10,319 nucleotides of DNA from JAWLGW01 sp964569055 (GCA_964569055.1 CAZMSZ010000277.1:1-10319); one strand, 5' to 3'; positions 1-7,388 are shown, counted from the first letter of the stretch. Translations and numbers: made by a program. The notes: generated by a model not told the origin, from the letters alone.

Positions 1-1704
1 ACCCGCAGCGCGATCCAGTCGGTCGCGCGGTGCGGACCATTGAGCCGCACGCGCACCTCGTGCGTGGCGAGGCCTTTCAGCTCGATCGGCAGCCGGAACG
101 TGCCCGGCTCGCTCCGCAGCTCCTCCCCGCCTGTCGCGCCGACCCGCACCTCTACCTTGTCGAACGTCCCGTCCGCCTCGAGCTCGAGCACGAGGTCGGT
201 GTGCACCACCGCCACCTCGACCGCGGGCGCGATCTCGCGCGCGCCGTCGTAGCGCCCGACGAGCGTCAGCGTCGGGCGGCGCGCTGTCGCGCGCTCGCTC
301 TGCTCCTCCTTGGTCACGGACCGAAGCAGCACCGAGCCCGCGTAGAGCGCGGCGCCGATCAGCAGGAGCGCGGCCGGCGAGAGGGCGTACAGCAGCTTGC
401 GCCGCCGCAGCCAGCGCGCGCTCGCGATCGACTCGGCCGTGACCGGCTCGCCGCGCGCGAGGCGGCCGAGGTCGTCGGCCAGCGCGGCCGCGGTCGGGTA
501 GCGGAAGGCCGGGTCGCGGGCCAGCGCCTTGAGCACCACCCGGTCGGCGTCGCCCGTCAGCTCGGGCGCGTGCTTGGAGGGCGGCTCGGGCTCGTCGGTG
601 AGGACCTGCTTGAGGATCGAGTGGGCGCTGTCGCCCACGAACGGCGGCCTCCCGGTCAGGACGTGGTACAGCAGCGCCCCCATGCCGTACACGTCGCTGC
701 GGGCGTCGATCCGCTTGGTCTCGCCGGCCGCCTGCTCGGGCGCCATGTAGGCCGGCGTGCCGAGCGTGGTCCCCGTCGCGGTCAGGCCCTGCTCGCCGGC
801 GACCTTGGCCAGGCCGAAGTCGGTGAGCTTGGGGGTGCCCTCGTCGTCGAACAGCACGTTGGCCGGCTTGATGTCGCGGTGGAGCACCCCGCGCGCGTGG
901 CAGTGGGCCAGCCCGCGCGCGAGCTGCTCGACCAGCGCCGCGCCCTCGGCCAGCGGCATGCGGCCGTCGCGCTTGAGCCGGTCCTTGAGGTCGCCGCCGC
1001 GCGCGAGGTCCATGACGAGGTACAGGTGGCCCCAGGCCTCGCCCGCCGCGTGCACCCGGATCACGTTGGGGTGGCGGTCGACGGCGGCCTGCGCCTGCCC
1101 CTCGCGCTCGAAGCGCGCGAGCATGGTCGCACCGGCCTCGAGGGCGAGCGCCTTGACCGCGACCTCCGCCCCGGCCTCGTTGCGCGCCAGGTAGACCACG
1201 CCCATCCCGCCCTGGCCGAGCTTGGTCATCAGGGTCAGCTCGCCCAGGCGCGCCCCCGGCTCCCAGCCTTGGCCCTCGCCGCTGAGGGACAGGATCCGCG
1301 CGGGCTCGACCGCGCCGTACGCGGTGCTCGCGCCGCCGAACGAGCTNNNNNNNNNNNNNNNNNNNNNNNNNNNNNNNNNNNNNNNNNNNNNNNNNNNNNN
1401 NNNNNNNNNNNNNNNNNNNNNNNNNNNNNNNNNNNNNNNNNNNNNNGCCCGCGCGCTCGCCCGACTCCTCGAGGTCGGGGATCCGAATGAACCCCGAGCT
1501 GCGCGCGTAGATCGGACGCAGCGCGCGCACCTGCTCGGGGGACAGGTAGCCCGCCTGCGCGAGCACCGCCAACAGCCCGGGCGAGCGCCCGCTCGCGGCG
1601 AGGGCGCGCTCGCGCGCGCGCGCCTCCTCGAGCCGCGCTGGGGTCAGGTAGCCGCGCGCCAGCGCCGCCTGGAGCACGGCGGCCTCGGCGACCTCCCGGC
1701 TCAC
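1..1704 (-). CDS. Transmembrane Hanks-type Ser/Thr protein kinase (PknB-like), C-terminus beyond window edge
   Basis: This is a membrane-bound signalling kinase that phosphorylates Ser/Thr on proteins. It is read right to left from a GTG at 1704-1702. The first 86 codons give a cytoplasmic helical module with two 'GYL(T/S)P' helix starts, of a type found before planctomycete kinase domains. A 100-N gap follows (1347-1446), and the kinase domain then lies at about 1260-430. Visible motifs are a glycine loop GQGGMGVVY (about 1191-1217), the VAVK lysine (1154-1152), HRDIKPAN (881-858, catalytic Asp 875-873), DFG (821-813) and an APE motif near 740. All catalytic residues are present. After basic RRRK comes one hydrophobic span (about 400-325), then about 105 residues of beta-rich, presumably extracytoplasmic sequence that is cut by the window edge. 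The GTG overlaps the stop of the acetyltransferase gene (GTGA), so the two are probably translationally coupled. The kinase call is sure; the target and ligand are unknown. Confidence 0.93.
   Translation of the reverse strand, partial: MSREVAEAAVLQAALARGYLTPARLEEARARERALAASGRSPGLLAVLAQAGYLSPEQVRALRPIYARSSGFIRIPDLEESGERAGXXXXXXXXXXXXXXXXXXXXXXXXXXXXXXXXXXLVRRREHRVRRGRARADPVPQRRGPRLGAGGAPGRADPDDQARPGRDGRGLPGAQRGRGGGRGQGARPRGRCDHARALRARGAGAGRRRPPPQRDPGARGGRGLGPPVPRHGPRARRRPQGPAQARRPHAAGRGRGAGRAARARAGPLPRARGAPPRHQAGQRAVRRRGHPQAHRLRPGQGRRRAGPDRDGDHARHAGLHGARAGGRRDQADRRPQRRVRHGGAAVPRPDREAAVRGRQRPLDPQAGPHRRARAALQARARADGRRRPGGAQGAGPRPGLPLPDRGRAGRRPRPPRARRAGHGRVDRERALAAAAQAAVRPLAGRAPADRRRALRGLGAASVRDQGGAERARDSAPPDADARRALRRRARDRARGRGGGGAHRPRARARGGRDVRQGRGAGRRDRRGGAAERAGHVPAADRAERPRHARGARAAQWSAPRDRLDRAAG
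1347..1446. other. Assembly gap (100 N) inside the kinase gene
   Basis: A run of exactly 100 N is the usual placeholder for a scaffold gap of unknown length. The kinase frame ends on a codon boundary at 1447 and resumes on a codon boundary at 1346. The real missing piece is therefore probably a multiple of three, and the gene is probably intact. It falls in the linker between the N-terminal module and the kinase domain, which is often low-complexity in such proteins. Translating straight through 100 N shifts the frame and gives a false break. Confidence 0.95.
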
Positions 1705-2186
1705 CGGGCGCGCTCCAGCTCGGCGGGGCGGACCATCTGCACGTGCGGGATCCCGTCCTCGTCGTAGGGCGCCCCCTCGCGGACGAACCCCTGCTCCTCG
1801 TAGAAGCGCTGCAGGTGGGCCTGGGCGCTGATCCGGATCGGGGCCGGCCCGAAGCGCGCGGCGCACTCCTCGATCGCGCGCGCGACCAGCGCCCGCCCGA
1901 GGCCGCGTCCACGCACGGCGGGGGCGGTGACGATCCGCCCCACGCTCGCCTCGGCGTAGCGCGCGCCGGGCGCGAACAGGCGCGCGTAAGCGAGGAGCGC
2001 CGCCGGCTCGGCGTCGGCCGCGCCCCAGCCCAGGAGGTGGTTGGCCGCGGGGTCGTGCCCGTCGAGGTCCTGGTAGGCGCAGGTCTGCTCCACCACGAAC
2101 ACCTGCGCGCGCAGGGCGAGCAGCGCGTACAGCTCACGCAGCGTGAGCTCGTCGAACCGGGCGCACTGCCAGCGGAGCGGCTGCAT
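1701..2186 (-). CDS. elaA: ElaA-family GNAT N-acetyltransferase
   Basis: This is a cytoplasmic acetyl-CoA-dependent N-acyltransferase of the GNAT fold; the natural substrate of ElaA proteins is not settled. The protein is 161 residues, close to E. coli ElaA (about 150). It shows the family's characteristic pieces in order: ELYALLALRAQVFVVEQ (18-34), CAYQDLDGHD (36-45), the acetyl-CoA pyrophosphate loop RGRGLG (92-97), a QAHLQRFYEEQGF block (122-134), and the EDGIPH signature (143-148) near the C-terminus. The ATG at 2186-2184 is chosen because the family similarity starts within a few residues of it. No Shine-Dalgarno is visible; a TATCAT box nine bases upstream suggests a leaderless or nearly leaderless message. 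It is the first gene of a two-gene unit with the downstream kinase (GTGA overlap). The family call is strong; the link to the kinase is unexplained. Confidence 0.9.
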   Translation of the reverse strand: MQPLRWQCARFDELTLRELYALLALRAQVFVVEQTCAYQDLDGHDPAANHLLGWGAADAEPAALLAYARLFAPGARYAEASVGRIVTAPAVRGRGLGRALVARAIEECAARFGPAPIRISAQAHLQRFYEEQGFVREGAPYDEDGIPHVQMVRPAELERAR

Positions 2187-2195
2187 CGGCCCACA

Positions 2196-2204
2196 ATGAT
2201 AAGG
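2196..2204 (-). promoter_or_regulatory. Putative -10 box (CCTTATCAT) of the acetyltransferase-kinase unit
   Basis: On the minus strand CCTTATCAT contains a TATCAT -10-like hexamer (2201-2196) nine bases before the ATG at 2186. This spacing fits transcription starting at or very near the start codon. The nine-mer differs by one base from the motif upstream of the ACT and MetF-like genes. I see no convincing -35 element. Confidence 0.4.
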
Positions 2205-2262
2205 CCCCTCGAGGCGCGCTGCCGGGCAGCCGGGGCGGCGCCGCCCACCACGAGCCACGCCC

Positions 2263-2291
2263 TTGTCAACGCGGGCCGGGGCGGGAAGAGT
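2263..2291 (+). promoter_or_regulatory. Weak promoter candidate for the TPR gene
   Basis: TTGTCA (2263-2268) is a good -35 match. Seventeen bases later comes AAGAGT (2286-2291), a poor -10 match, ending six bases before the ATG at 2298. The -10 half is weak, so the call is tentative. The 111-base region 2187-2297 has to serve both divergent transcription units. An eight-base palindrome, TGACGTCA (2291-2298), overlaps the start codon and may be chance. Confidence 0.22.
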
Positions 2292-2297
2292 GACGTC

Positions 2298-3536
2298 ATG
2301 GCGGACCGCGATCGCCGCGAGATCCAGCGCCGGGGAGCGGGAGGCGACCTCGAGCTCGAGGCGCGCCTGCTGCGGGCGCAGGTGCGGTCGGGAGCGGTCA
2401 CCCCCGCGCGCCTGGCGTTGGCCGCGAGCGTGGGCGACCTCGCCGCCCGCAGTCTGGCGCCCGACGCTCCGGACCTCGGGCTGACGGGGCTCCCGTCCGG
2501 AGCGCGGCAGATCCCCGAGGCGGAGGCCCTCTCCTGGTCGTCTCCCGCCGGGGACCCCTTCGTGGACCTCGTCCGCTCGATCGGGCGGGAGGCCTGCGTG
2601 CGGGTGGCGCTGGCGGCGGTCCGCGCGACCTGGCCCTGCTGGGAGGCGGAGTTCCACCCGAGCATCGCCGGGCCCGAGCGCGGTGAGCTCCGCTGGGGCG
2701 AGTGGGTGCTGCGAGCCACACGTGAGTGGCTGTTCCATCCCAACGCGAGGAGCGTCGGAATGGTGCGCGCGCTCTGGGACGACCACCCGGAGCGGGTCCC
2801 TCGGTCCACGAGCGAGCGGGACGCGCTCGCGGCTCGCGCTCGCATGGTGACGCGGGGCGCGCTCGACCTGACGGCCGCCAGCTACGTCGTGATCTCGACA
2901 CCCCTCGCGCTGCTCCTCCAGAACGCCGACATCGACCTCTGGCCGCACGGTCCCGCGGCCCTCCCGGGGCTGCGCGGCGCGCTCCGCTGCGCGACGGCCT
3001 GCGCGGGGCGGACGCCGCTGCAGACGGCCTTGCGCCAGGAGGTCGCCCCCTGGGCGCTCGCCCTGCGCGACCCGATCCGAGAGCGGCTCGAGGCGGACGT
3101 CTCGGGCGCGGGGGGGATCTGCGACGACGCGCTGCGGGCGCGAGGCGAGGAGCGCTTCGCCGCGCGCGACTACCCCCGCGCGGCGGAGGCCTTCACCGCA
3201 GCGTGCGCCCGGGCGCCCCACGACGCCGAGCTGCGGCTGCGCCTCGCCGCCGCCCGACGCCACGCGGGCGACCCCCGCCGCGCGCTGGGCGACTACCAGC
3301 GCGCGCTGGAGCTCCAGCCCGGGTCCGCCGCGGCCCGCGTGGGCCTCGGCCTGACCCGGCTGGAGCTGGCCGACTTCGTCGGCGCGGCGGCGGACCTCGC
3401 GCAGGCGCTCGAGCTCCTGGCGCCCGACGACCGGCGGCGAGCGCGCGTCCGCGCCGCGCTGGACCAGGCCCGCCAGCGGGCGGGCGACACCGTGCTGCGC
3501 TGGCGCCGGGTCACCGACACGCCGCCGCGCGGCTGA
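2298..3536 (+). CDS. TPR-repeat protein with uncharacterised N-terminal region
   Basis: The product is 412 residues and probably cytoplasmic, since there is no signal peptide or membrane span. Residues 1-58 contain the pattern EARLLRAQVRSGAVTPARLALAASVGDLAAR, a short helical module found at the N-terminus of many uncharacterised planctomycete and myxobacterial proteins. Residues 80-270 form a mostly alpha-helical, Trp- and Arg-rich region that I do not recognise. Three tetratricopeptide repeats follow at about 276-309, 310-343 and 344-377, with the usual small residue/Tyr/Ala/Pro spacing (for example YPRAAEAFTAACARAPHD and GDYQRALELQPGS). TPRs bind other proteins, so a scaffold or adaptor role is likely but the partner is unknown. 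The frame stays open upstream, with another ATG at 2196. The ATG at 2298 is preferred because the known module begins there and GGGAAGAG lies just before it. It is transcribed divergently from the kinase unit. Confidence 0.8.
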   Translation: MADRDRREIQRRGAGGDLELEARLLRAQVRSGAVTPARLALAASVGDLAARSLAPDAPDLGLTGLPSGARQIPEAEALSWSSPAGDPFVDLVRSIGREACVRVALAAVRATWPCWEAEFHPSIAGPERGELRWGEWVLRATREWLFHPNARSVGMVRALWDDHPERVPRSTSERDALAARARMVTRGALDLTAASYVVISTPLALLLQNADIDLWPHGPAALPGLRGALRCATACAGRTPLQTALRQEVAPWALALRDPIRERLEADVSGAGGICDDALRARGEERFAARDYPRAAEAFTAACARAPHDAELRLRLAAARRHAGDPRRALGDYQRALELQPGSAAARVGLGLTRLELADFVGAAADLAQALELLAPDDRRRARVRAALDQARQRAGDTVLRWRRVTDTPPRG

Positions 3537-3553
3537 CGAGCTGGAGCCGGTGC

Positions 3554-3571
3554 GCGCGGGCGCGCCCGCGC
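3554..3571. repeat. 18-bp perfect palindrome after the TPR gene
   Basis: The 18 bases from 3554 to 3571 read the same on both strands. They lie 18 bases after the TPR stop codon and upstream of the SDR promoter. The palindrome has no loop and no following T-run, so it is not a standard intrinsic terminator. In such GC-rich sequence it may be chance or a weak transcription end. Confidence 0.25.
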
Positions 3572-3586
3572 CGCCGCCGCTGGCGC

Positions 3587-3615
3587 TTGCCGGGGCCGCG
3601 CGCGCGGCGTATCAA
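3587..3615 (+). promoter_or_regulatory. Sigma-70-like promoter of the SDR gene
   Basis: TTGCCG (3587-3592) and TATCAA (3610-3615) are separated by exactly 17 bases. The A/T-rich -10 stands out against its surroundings. It lies 19 bases before the SDR start, leaving room for the ribosome-binding site. This is the best two-part promoter match in the window. Confidence 0.55.
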
Positions 3616-3623
3616 GCCGGCCC

Positions 3624-3632
3624 GGAGGTGAT
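3624..3632 (+). promoter_or_regulatory. Strong Shine-Dalgarno of the SDR gene
   Basis: GGAGGTGAT is fully complementary to the 16S anti-Shine-Dalgarno. Its GGAGG core ends six bases before the ATG at 3635, which fixes that start rather than the out-of-frame ATG at 3631. Confidence 0.7.
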
Positions 3633-3634
3633 GC

Positions 3635-4378
3635 ATGCCGCTCCCCGAGCGCCTCGACGTCGCGGTCGTGATCACCGGCGCCAGCCGCGGGCTGGGCGCC
3701 GGCCTGGCCGAGGCCATGGCGGCCCGCGGCGTGCGCCTGGCGCTGTGCGCGCGCACGGCGCCCGCGCTCCCGCCGGGCGGGGACGGGCTGACGGCCGCCG
3801 TCGACGTGCGCGACGCCGAGGCGGTGGAGCGGTTCGCAAGGGCCGCCGTCGCGCGGCTGGGGCGGATCGACCTGTGGATCAACAACGCCGGGGTGCTCGA
3901 GCCGATCGTCGCGGTGCGCGACCTCTCGGCCGAGGCCTTGAGCGAGCACCTCGCGGTCAACGTGATCGGCGCGCTCAACGGGACGCGCGCCTTCGTGCGC
4001 CACCTGCGCCGCCGCGGAGGGGAGGGCGTGCTCGTGAACGTCAGCTCGGGCGCCGCGAGCCGCGCCTACGCGGGGTGGGGCGCGTACTGCGCGGGGAAGG
4101 CCGCGCTGGAGCGGCTGACCGAGGTGGTGGCGCTCGAGGAGGAGGCGCACGGGCTGCGGGCGTACGCGGTCTCTCCTGGGGTGATCGACACCGCCATGCA
4201 GGCCACGATCCGCGCGCAGGACCGCGCGGTGTTCCCGGCCCTCGACAAGTTCCTGGAGCTGAAGCGGAGCGAGGCCTTCAGCACGCCGGCCCACGTCGCG
4301 CGCGAGCTGCTGGCGCTGGCGTTCGACCCCGCGGCCCGCCCGCGCGAGGTGGCGGTGCGGCTCGCGCCCGGCAAGTGA
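3635..4378 (+). CDS. Short-chain dehydrogenase/reductase, benzil/sepiapterin reductase-like
   Basis: This is a cytoplasmic NAD(P)H-dependent oxidoreductase of the classical SDR family, 247 residues (typical length about 250). The Rossmann motif TGASRGLG is at 14-21. Asp57 follows the third strand, and NNAG is at 83-86. The catalytic tetrad is Asn109, Ser138, Tyr151 and Lys155 (YCAGK), all present. Arg18 and Arg40 (CART after strand 2) favour NADPH over NADH. The stretches VNVSSGAASRAYAGWGAYCAGKAALE and SPGVIDTAMQATIR resemble the Bacillus benzil reductase YueD and sepiapterin reductase group, which reduces vicinal dicarbonyls. The true substrate here is not known. It has its own promoter and Shine-Dalgarno and does not obviously belong to an operon. 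The SDR call is certain; the subfamily is likely, judged from recalled similarity. Confidence 0.92.
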   Translation: MPLPERLDVAVVITGASRGLGAGLAEAMAARGVRLALCARTAPALPPGGDGLTAAVDVRDAEAVERFARAAVARLGRIDLWINNAGVLEPIVAVRDLSAEALSEHLAVNVIGALNGTRAFVRHLRRRGGEGVLVNVSSGAASRAYAGWGAYCAGKAALERLTEVVALEEEAHGLRAYAVSPGVIDTAMQATIRAQDRAVFPALDKFLELKRSEAFSTPAHVARELLALAFDPAARPREVAVRLAPGK

Positions 4379-4414
4379 GCCGCGCCGCCGCTGTTCGCCG
4401 CCGGCGCGCGCGGC

Positions 4415-4420
4415 TACGCT
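4415..4420 (+). promoter_or_regulatory. Possible -10 box for a leaderless gene
   Basis: TACGCT ends seven bases before the ATG at 4428. No Shine-Dalgarno lies between them. The spacing is that expected when transcription starts at the start codon. The hexamer is a weak TANNNT match and no clear -35 is visible. Confidence 0.3.
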
Positions 4421-4427
4421 CGTCGCG

Positions 4428-4802
4428 ATGACCGCTCCCTCGCCGCCCCGCCAGGGCACCGGCTACGTCAACGCCGGCACGCCCAACCTGACCGTGGTGT
4501 TCGAGGACGCCCCCTGGTGGCTCCAGATCACCCGCCCCGACGGCGAGGGCTACCTCGACTTCCTGCCGCTCGACCGAAAGCCCGTCACCGCCGCCGACGT
4601 GGCCCGCTTCGTGCCCGGCCACCGCAACCTCACCTGGCGCGAGCTCCGCGCCCCCCCAGGCATGCCGGCCGCCTGCGAGGCGAGCGCGGACCGCTACGTC
4701 GTCCACCTCAACGCCCAGCGTGGCGCCCCACTCGGACCCGAAGAGCTCCAGGCGGCGTTCGCCGCGTTCATGACCCAGTCGGGCGGCCGCCGCTTGGCGT
4801 AG
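4428..4802 (+). CDS. Hypothetical protein, 124 aa
   Basis: I do not recognise this protein. It begins with a Pro-rich start followed by a compact alpha/beta-looking sequence: a probable strand NLTVVFEDAPWWLQITRP (19-36), a GYLDFLPLDRKPVTAADVARFVPG segment (41-64), a strand DRYVVHLNA (87-95), and a C-terminal helix GPEELQAAFAAFMTQSGG. It has no signal peptide, membrane span or cysteine cluster (one Cys only). The codon pattern, with G or C in nearly all third positions, matches the flanking real genes, which supports it as coding. The ATG is the first in frame and has no Shine-Dalgarno, consistent with a leaderless message. It sits 49 bases after the SDR gene. No function is proposed. Confidence 0.68.
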   Translation: MTAPSPPRQGTGYVNAGTPNLTVVFEDAPWWLQITRPDGEGYLDFLPLDRKPVTAADVARFVPGHRNLTWRELRAPPGMPAACEASADRYVVHLNAQRGAPLGPEELQAAFAAFMTQSGGRRLA

Positions 4803-4814
4803 CGCCGCGGCGCT
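4801..4814. repeat. 14-bp perfect palindrome at the end of the hypothetical gene
   Basis: The 14 bases AGCGCCGCGGCGCT overlap the last two bases of the TAG stop codon and read the same on both strands. There is no loop and no T-run. A terminator role is possible but weakly supported. Confidence 0.2.
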
Positions 4815-4946
4815 CCGCGTCGATCACCTCGAGGGCTCGCTCGCCTGGTCCTCGGCCGGGAAGCCCAGCACCCGACGCCGCGTGAGAGCCGTCGAAGGGG
4901 GGCGCGGGGAGCGAACGCGGCTGCTAACCTCGGGGCGCTCCGGGAG

Positions 4947-4953
4947 AGGAGGA
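4947..4953 (+). promoter_or_regulatory. Shine-Dalgarno of the DUF1570-like gene
   Basis: AGGAGGA lies just before the ATG; the GGAGG core (4948-4952) ends five bases upstream of 4958. It fixes the start and puts a hydrophobic segment at the N-terminus, as expected for an exported protein. A TAACCT at 4925-4930 could be the -10 box. Confidence 0.6.
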
Positions 4954-4957
4954 CTCC

Positions 4958-6758
4958 ATGCCCAGCCCAGCTCGGGGGCCGAGCGCCCTCGCGATCGCGG
5001 CCGGCGCGGGCGGCGCCGCGCTGCTGCTGACGCTCGCCGTGGGGAGCGCGCTGACGGGCGACGGCGCGGCCGAGCCCACGCCGATCGCGACGACGGCGCC
5101 CGCGCCGAGCGCGCCGGCGGGAGGGGCGGCGCCCGAGGTGGTGCCCGGGAAGGACGGCGCGACCGGGGCGGCGGCCTTCGCGCTGCGGACGGCCGAGCAG
5201 CTCGCCGCGGCCGAGCAGGAGGGCGCCGCGGTGGCGGTGCTCGACGAGTGGATCGCCGCGGAGGGCTCGACCCCCGCGGTGGCCGCCGCGCGCGACCGCC
5301 TGCTGGCCACCTCGCGCGACCTGCTCACCGCGGGCGAGCGCGAGGTGCGCGCGCTGATCGCCCAGGGGCGGAAGGACGAGGCGCGGCGCCGGGTGGCCGC
5401 CTTGCGCGCGCGCCTGCCGCGCCAGCTCGGGCCGCTGTTGACGCTCCTCGACCAGGAGGTGGAGGCGCCCNNNNNNNNNNNNNNNNNNNNNNNNNNNNNN
5501 NNNNNNNNNNNNNNNNNNNNNNNNNNNNNNNNNNNNNNNNNNNNNNNNNNNNNNNNNNNNNNNNNNNNNNGCCAACGACCCCTCGCCCGACGCCCACTAC
5601 CAGCTCGGGCAATGGGCGCTCGCGCGCGGGCTCACGCCGGAGGCCCGGGGCTGCTTCGAGCGCGCCGTGGCGCTCGACGCCTTCCACGAGGGCGCGCGGC
5701 TCGCCCTCGGGCACAAGCAGCACGAGGGGCGCTGGTACTCCGAGGAGGAGTACAACCGCGACGTGCTCGGGCTGGTGCAGGGGCCCGACGGGAAGTGGAC
5801 CAAGCCGGCGGGCGGCGGTCCGACCGTGACGGAGCGCCCCAAGCCGACCGCCGGCGGGAGTGAGGGCAGCGAGGCGGGCAACCTGCCGCCGCCGCCCCCG
5901 CCCGCGCCCTACGCCGAGGACAAGGGCTGGTACCAGGACAACGAGGCGGTCTGCGCCTGGGCCGACGCGCCGATCTACGAGTCGAAGTACTACAAGATCC
6001 GCACCAACGCGAAGCCGGAGTACGCCAAGCGCTACGGCAAGATGATGGACCAGTACTTCCGGCGGTTCGTGAAGGTCTTCAAGGACTTCCTGCCGAGCGG
6101 GCGCTATGCCAAGTCCGAGCTGTGGATCCACGCCAGCCGCGAGGAGTTCATGGCCGAGAACCCCCAGCTCGGCCCGACGGTGGGCGGCTTCTACCAGCCC
6201 TCGACCAAGCGCGTGGTCTGCTACCACGGCCTGTTCGGCCAGCAGGGGACCACGCGCGACGTGCTCGCGCACGAGGGCACGCACCAGTTCGAGGACCTCG
6301 TCCTGCGCGGCAACTTCTGGAACGCGCCGATCTGGATCATCGAGGGGCTGGCGGTGCTGTTCGAGTCGGCCTACTTCGACGGGGACGAGGTGCAGATCGG
6401 GCTGGTGCCGCGCGAGCGGCTCTACTCGCTCAAGCGCGGGCTCGCGGCCGGCAACCTGATCCCGCTCCGCACGCTGATCCGCACCCCGCAGCAGAGCTTC
6501 ACCGGCTACCACTACGCGCACGCCTGGGGCCTGATCTACATGGTGCTCTACTACGGCGAGAAGCCGGCGGTCCGCAAGCGCTGCCAGCAGTGGTTCAGCG
6601 CCCTGTTCGCGGACGCGCTCGACCGCCGGGTGACCCCCGAGCACGTCGAGCAGAAGCTCGGCGGCCCGCAGCAGATCCGCGAGCTCGAGGAGCAGTGGCA
6701 CGAGTGGATCGCGCAGCTCCCCTACGACTACGACCCCAAGGGAGCGAACGACGACTGA
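4958..6758 (+). CDS. Exported or membrane-anchored DUF1570-like putative zinc metallopeptidase (gap inside)
   Basis: The N-terminus has a hydrophobic stretch (about residues 10-32, LAIAAGAGGAALLLTLAVG) and then an Ala/Pro/Thr-rich linker, so it is probably a signal peptide or membrane anchor. No lipobox Cys is visible. Residues 70-170 are helical and repeat-like. After a 100-N gap comes a tetratrico-like segment with the ENVELOPE-type 'HEGRWYSEEEY' pattern (about 5715-5750), a run of six prolines (about 5884-5901), and a C-terminal catalytic-looking domain. That domain has HEGTH (6270-6284, an HExxH zinc motif) followed about 20 residues later by WIIEGLAVLFES (from 6330), whose Glu at 6342-6344 could be the third zinc ligand. 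This arrangement fits DUF1570 proteins, common in planctomycetes and related to gluzincin peptidases. Activity is inferred, not shown. The C-terminus (EEQWHEWIAQLPYDYDP) appears complete. The export call is moderate; the fold call is good. Confidence 0.82.
5471..5570. other. Assembly gap (100 N) inside the DUF1570-like gene
   Basis: Exactly 100 N, again a placeholder of unknown true length. The coding frame ends on a codon boundary at 5470 (171 codons from the start) and resumes on a codon boundary at 5571. The gene is therefore probably continuous, with a missing length divisible by three. The missing part lies in the helical-repeat region. Confidence 0.95.
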
Positions 6759-6808
6759 GCTGGTCCATGGTGGGCACGGTCCGCACACCTGGCCGCCCGC
6801 GCGATGCA

Positions 6809-6817
6809 CCTTATGAT
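6809..6817 (+). promoter_or_regulatory. Putative -10 box (CCTTATGAT) of the ACT-domain gene
   Basis: TATGAT (6812-6817) is a five-of-six match to TATAAT in very GC-rich surroundings, 21 bases before the ATG at 6839. The nine-mer CCTTATGAT recurs exactly upstream of the next gene. The -35 position holds only a weak CTGGCC (6789-6794). Confidence 0.45.
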
Positions 6818-6838
6818 TTCGCCCCGCCCGGGAGGACC

Positions 6839-7348
6839 ATGCCCGTGATCGAGCAGCTACGCGTGAAGCTCCCCAACCGCCCGGGGACCCTCGCGGCCAT
6901 GGTGGCCGCGCTGGCGGAGGCGCGGGTGGACATCAAGGCGCTCGAGGTGGCCGAGCGCGGGGGCGGGGAGCTCGGCGAGGTCAACTTGATCGCGAGCGAC
7001 CTCGACGCGGCGCGGGCCGCGCTCGATCGGAGCGGGCACGACTACCGGGTCGAGCAGGCGGTCGCCGTGGAGATGGACGACCGGGTGGGCGGCCTGGCAG
7101 CGATCCTCGACGTGCTGGCGCGCGAGGGGCTCAACGTCTCGCAGCTCTACGCGTTCGTGTCGCGCGTCGCGGGCAAGTCGCTGGCGCTGGTCTCCGTCGA
7201 CGATCCGGCCCGGGCCAACGCCCTGCTCGAGGCGAGCGGCTTCCGCACGCTGTCCCGCCAGGCCCTCGAGCGCAGCGCCGACCGCCCGGGCGAGGGGCGG
7301 GCCCAGAGCACGCTCGGGGACCACTTGGGTCTCGACTACATCTGGTAG
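6839..7348 (+). CDS. Tandem ACT-domain protein (putative amino-acid sensor)
   Basis: This is a stand-alone regulatory protein of 169 residues made of two ACT domains, a fold that binds amino acids at domain interfaces. The first (about 4-75) has the NRPGTLA turn at 13-19 and VDIKALEVAE after it. The second (about 76-140) has DRVGGLAAILDVLAREGLNV and the YAFV strand (104-107) typical of two-ACT proteins with no enzyme attached. A polar 25-residue tail ends in LGLDYIW. The Shine-Dalgarno GGGAGGA (6830-6836) is strong but its core ends only three bases from the ATG. The gene has its own -10-like box and lies 67 bases before the MetF-like gene, on the same strand. Neighbouring methionine and folate genes suggest an amino-acid-sensing role there, but the ligand and partner are not visible from sequence. 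Confidence 0.88.
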   Translation: MPVIEQLRVKLPNRPGTLAAMVAALAEARVDIKALEVAERGGGELGEVNLIASDLDAARAALDRSGHDYRVEQAVAVEMDDRVGGLAAILDVLAREGLNVSQLYAFVSRVAGKSLALVSVDDPARANALLEASGFRTLSRQALERSADRPGEGRAQSTLGDHLGLDYIW

Positions 7349-7388
7349 CGCGGTCGGCCACGCCGATGCTTCGCCCGGTCGTGCCCGT

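Noticed and set aside
30..1490. Long open frame on the plus strand opposite the kinase
   Set aside because: It is antisense to a kinase gene with all catalytic motifs. The Arg/Ala/Leu-rich translation is the typical shadow of a GC-rich gene, and it crosses the N gap.
2196..2297. Earlier in-frame ATG for the TPR gene at 2196
   Set aside because: It would add about 34 residues of low-complexity sequence and overlap the divergent promoter box. The recognised N-terminal module starts at 2298.
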